A stretch of DNA of 64,000 nucleotides from DATEDA01 sp963789885 (GTDB taxonomy: Bacteria; Pseudomonadota; Gammaproteobacteria; Burkholderiales; SG8-39): the NCBI GenBank assembly GCA_963789885.1, contig CAWBNB010000021.1, positions 1-64,000 of the forward strand, in the 5' to 3' direction. This document shows, in pieces, positions 62,280-64,000 of the stretch (the first letter of the stretch is position 1; the number at the start of each line of letters is the position of its first letter). Both the position numbers and the translations under genes were made by a program. The notes under the pieces are model-generated. The model saw only the letters and a list, made by a program, of their open reading frames with translations, had not been told where the DNA came from and searched no databases.

Positions 62280-63257
62280 TCAGTCCACCGTCGCGCCCGA
62301 TGTCTTCACCACCTTCGCCCACTTGTCCACCTCCGACTGCATGAAGGCGGTCGAGGCCTCCGGCGTGGTCCAGGCGGCGGCGAAGCCCTGGGCGGCGAAG
62401 CGCTCCTTGACATCCGGCTGGTCGAGGACCTTCTTCAGTTCGGCGCTGAGCTTCGCGATGACGTCCCTCGGGGTGCCGGCCGGGGCGAGCAGGTTGTTCC
62501 AGGCGATCGCCTCGTAGCCGGGCAGGCCGGACTCGGCGACGGTGGGCAGATCCGGCGCCGCGGGCGAGCGTTTCGCGCTGGTGACCGCGAGCGCCCTCAG
62601 CTTGCCACTCTTCACGTGCGGCATCGCCGACAGCATGGTGTCGAACATCAGCGCTGCCTGACCGCCCATGACGTCGGTGAGCGCGGGCGCGCTGCCCTTG
62701 TACGGCACGTGATTCATCTTGATGCCGGCCATGGAGCTGAACAGCTCCGCGGAGAGATGCGTCGACTGGCCGTTGCCGGAGGAGGCGAAGTTCAGCGTTC
62801 CCGGCTTCGCCTTGGCGAGCGCGATCAGCTCCGCCACGTTCTTCGCCGGCAGGGCGGGGTTGACGACGATCACTAGCGGCCCGCTGGTGAGCTGCGAGAC
62901 CGGCACGAAGTCCTTGAGCAGCTGGTAGCTCAGGCTCTTGAATAGCGACGGGTTGATCGCGTGCGCGGTAGTCGCGACGAGGAGGGTGTAGCCATCGGCT
63001 GGCGCTTTCGCGACGACCTCGGCACCGATGTTCCCGCCCGCGCCCGGCCGGTTCTCCACCAGGAACTGCTGGCCGGTCTGCTCGGACAGCTTCTGGCTGA
63101 CGACGCGGGCGACGATGTCGGTCGGTCCGCCGGGCGGGTAGGGCACGACCACCTTGACCGGCTTCGCCGGATAGCCCTGCGCAGAAGCGGTCGCCGCGAG
63201 CACGGCGCAAAGCGCGCCGCAGGCGGCGCGCGCAACGATGGATCTCCAGCCTCGCAT
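62280..63257 (-). CDS. Bug-family tripartite tricarboxylate transporter receptor (TctC-like), Sec signal
   Basis: 325 residues from ATG 63257 (RGWRSIVARAACGALCAVLA), with GAGGAGAGAGG upstream; the open frame extending to 63536 is ignored. After the signal peptide (ATASAQ) the mature protein reads YPAKPVKVVVPYPPGGPTD, with GAGGNIGAEVVAKAPADGYT and HVPYKGSAPALTDVMGGQAA. It is a paralog of the 60380 gene (same motif order) but with a standard Sec signal. It likely binds a related carboxylate. Confidence 0.92.
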   Translation of the reverse strand: MRGWRSIVARAACGALCAVLAATASAQGYPAKPVKVVVPYPPGGPTDIVARVVSQKLSEQTGQQFLVENRPGAGGNIGAEVVAKAPADGYTLLVATTAHAINPSLFKSLSYQLLKDFVPVSQLTSGPLVIVVNPALPAKNVAELIALAKAKPGTLNFASSGNGQSTHLSAELFSSMAGIKMNHVPYKGSAPALTDVMGGQAALMFDTMLSAMPHVKSGKLRALAVTSAKRSPAAPDLPTVAESGLPGYEAIAWNNLLAPAGTPRDVIAKLSAELKKVLDQPDVKERFAAQGFAAAWTTPEASTAFMQSEVDKWAKVVKTSGATVD

Positions 63258-63280
63258 TTCCTCTCTCCTCCTCGAGTCGG

Positions 63281-63655
63281 TCAGGCGCGATCCGGTCGGA
63301 AGCGCACCAGCTTGTGGCCGGCGAATGCGAAGAACTCGGCGCGCACGCGATCGCCGATCGCGACCCCCGGGGAGGCGTGTCCCATCAGCCGCGGACCCTC
63401 GTCGAGCTCGACGATCGCGAGCGTGTAAGGGGCCAGCGCACGAAACTCCTCCGATGGCGCGCGCGCCACCACGGTGGCTGCATAGACGGTACCGAGGCCC
63501 CCTGCGGTACGCCATTCCAGCCGCGTGGCGCCGCATTGACGGCAGGCATACCGTGCGAGGGTCTGCGGCGCGCCGCAGTCGACACAGCGCTGGTAGCGGA
63601 GCTCGCTGTGCTCGAGGCCTTCCAGGAACGGAGCTGAGAGCGAGGGAGGGGGCAT
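63281..63655 (-). CDS. DUF35 zinc-ribbon/OB-fold acyl-CoA-associated protein
   Basis: 124 residues. An N-terminal rubredoxin-like zinc ribbon, QRCVDCGAPQTLARYACRQC, has two CxxC pairs, followed by an OB fold (GLGTVYAATVVARAPSEEF, then FAFAGHKLVRFRP). DUF35 proteins partner with thiolases or lipid-transfer-protein-like enzymes; in steroid degradation ChsH2/Ltp2 form an acyl-CoA aldolase complex this way. The thiolase-like gene upstream ends 2 bp before this gene starts, supporting such a pairing here. It is the accessory, CoA-binding subunit by inference. Confidence 0.9.
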   Translation of the reverse strand: MPPPSLSAPFLEGLEHSELRYQRCVDCGAPQTLARYACRQCGATRLEWRTAGGLGTVYAATVVARAPSEEFRALAPYTLAIVELDEGPRLMGHASPGVAIGDRVRAEFFAFAGHKLVRFRPDRA

Positions 63656-63657
63656 CT

Positions 63658-63999
63658 TCAATCCTCCCGGGCGAAGATCAGGCTGACGTGCGACGACATG
63701 ACGCCGCCGTCCGCATGGACGAAGGCCCGCCTCCGGGCGCCGGTCTGCCTGTCGCCCGCGCGGCCGGCTAGCTGGCGATAGGCCTCCACCGCGTGGCCCA
63801 TGCCGCCCGCGACCCCGCAATGACCGAACGACAGCAGCCCACCATGAGTATTGAGCGGCAGGGGCCCCCCAGGCAGGAAGTCGCCCTCGCGCACCCGGTC
63901 GGCTGAGCCGCCGCGCGGTGCGAAGCCGATCTCCTCGAGCAGGATGGCGAGCGTGATCGTGAACGAGTCGTAGATCGCGAGATAGTCGATGTCCGCGAG
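63658..63999 (-). CDS. Thiolase/lipid-transfer-protein-like enzyme, 5' end beyond window
   Basis: The frame is open from the right window edge to the stop at 63658. It shows the C-terminal half of a non-condensing thiolase-like protein: LADIDYLAIYDSFTITLAIL, the block NTHGGLLSFGHCGVAGGMGH that carries catalytic His/Cys residues in this family, and a C-terminal SHVSLIFARED. It is translationally adjacent to the DUF35 gene. Together they may form a thiolase or retro-aldol complex that releases acetyl- or propionyl-CoA at the end of the pathway. The start lies beyond 64000. Confidence 0.88.
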   Translation of the reverse strand, partial: LADIDYLAIYDSFTITLAILLEEIGFAPRGGSADRVREGDFLPGGPLPLNTHGGLLSFGHCGVAGGMGHAVEAYRQLAGRAGDRQTGARRRAFVHADGGVMSSHVSLIFARED

Positions 64000-64000
64000 G

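Overview
The window reads as chromosome of a GC-rich (about two-thirds or more G+C by eye) betaproteobacterium, probably Burkholderiales-like. Evidence is the pair of Bug/TctC-type tripartite tricarboxylate receptors, the dense acyl-CoA catabolic genes, NodT-type efflux outer membrane proteins and many two-component systems. No rRNA, tRNA, CRISPR array, integrase or complete insertion sequence was seen. The left third looks like an accessory, partly eroded metal/metalloid region; the right third is a tidy catabolic cluster.

Region 1 (1-16.3 kb) is metalloid-centred. A partial amidohydrolase is followed by a minus-strand operon headed by arsR (5788 to 5447), whose promoter and operator can be read directly. 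It continues through a decayed cation-efflux gene, a TauE/SafE permease, an FmdE-domain protein, a DUF2703 cysteine protein and a full two-domain ArsA ATPase. No ArsB or Acr3 is present, so the TauE/SafE permease is the obvious candidate partner for ArsA. Divergent from arsR lie an ATP-grasp-like gene, an OsmC/thiolase/AhpD-like set behind an FNR-type box, an intact CDF transporter and a class II glutamine amidotransferase. At 12.1-15.8 kb lies a three-gene set with the architecture of aioX-aioS-aioR (arsenite-binding protein, sensor kinase, sigma-54 activator). It abuts two gene stubs, one of which looks like the last 70 residues of arsenite oxidase AioA, so the sensing system appears orphaned by a rearrangement. 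A ten-cysteine small protein follows.

Region 2 (16.3-31.2 kb) holds an MFS transporter and an OmpR-type two-component system divergent from two Met/Gly/Pro-rich periplasmic proteins with a matching C-terminal tail. An exported methyltransferase (double frameshift), a MOT1-like molybdate transporter, two small envelope proteins, an OFA-type MFS transporter and a NodT-EmrA-EmrB style tripartite drug efflux operon follow.

Region 3 (31.2-42 kb) holds a frameshifted hybrid sensor kinase plus receiver protein, divergent from an OmpR-type regulator, then an RND pump with its adaptor. It also has two paralogous tiny secreted proteins (30959 and 40578) with a matching upstream block, and a sparsely coding stretch with large inverted repeats.

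Region 4 (42-64 kb) begins with a secreted lectin-like protein and an MFS transporter. A long run of mostly minus-strand genes then supports uptake and CoA-dependent breakdown of an unidentified, probably branched or alicyclic carboxylic acid. It includes DUF3500, nitronate monooxygenase-like, acyl-CoA ligase, a divergent cyclase-family hydrolase, an epimerase/reductase and a Liv-type ABC importer with a fused LivM-LivG. AtuA and its small partner, an ADP-forming acyl-CoA synthetase, a dienoyl-CoA reductase-like SDR, enoyl-CoA hydratase, two Bug receptors, a MaoC hydratase, a DUF35 protein and a thiolase complete it. Six genes-internal reading-frame breaks in the window all shift by +1, which may reflect assembly errors rather than true decay.
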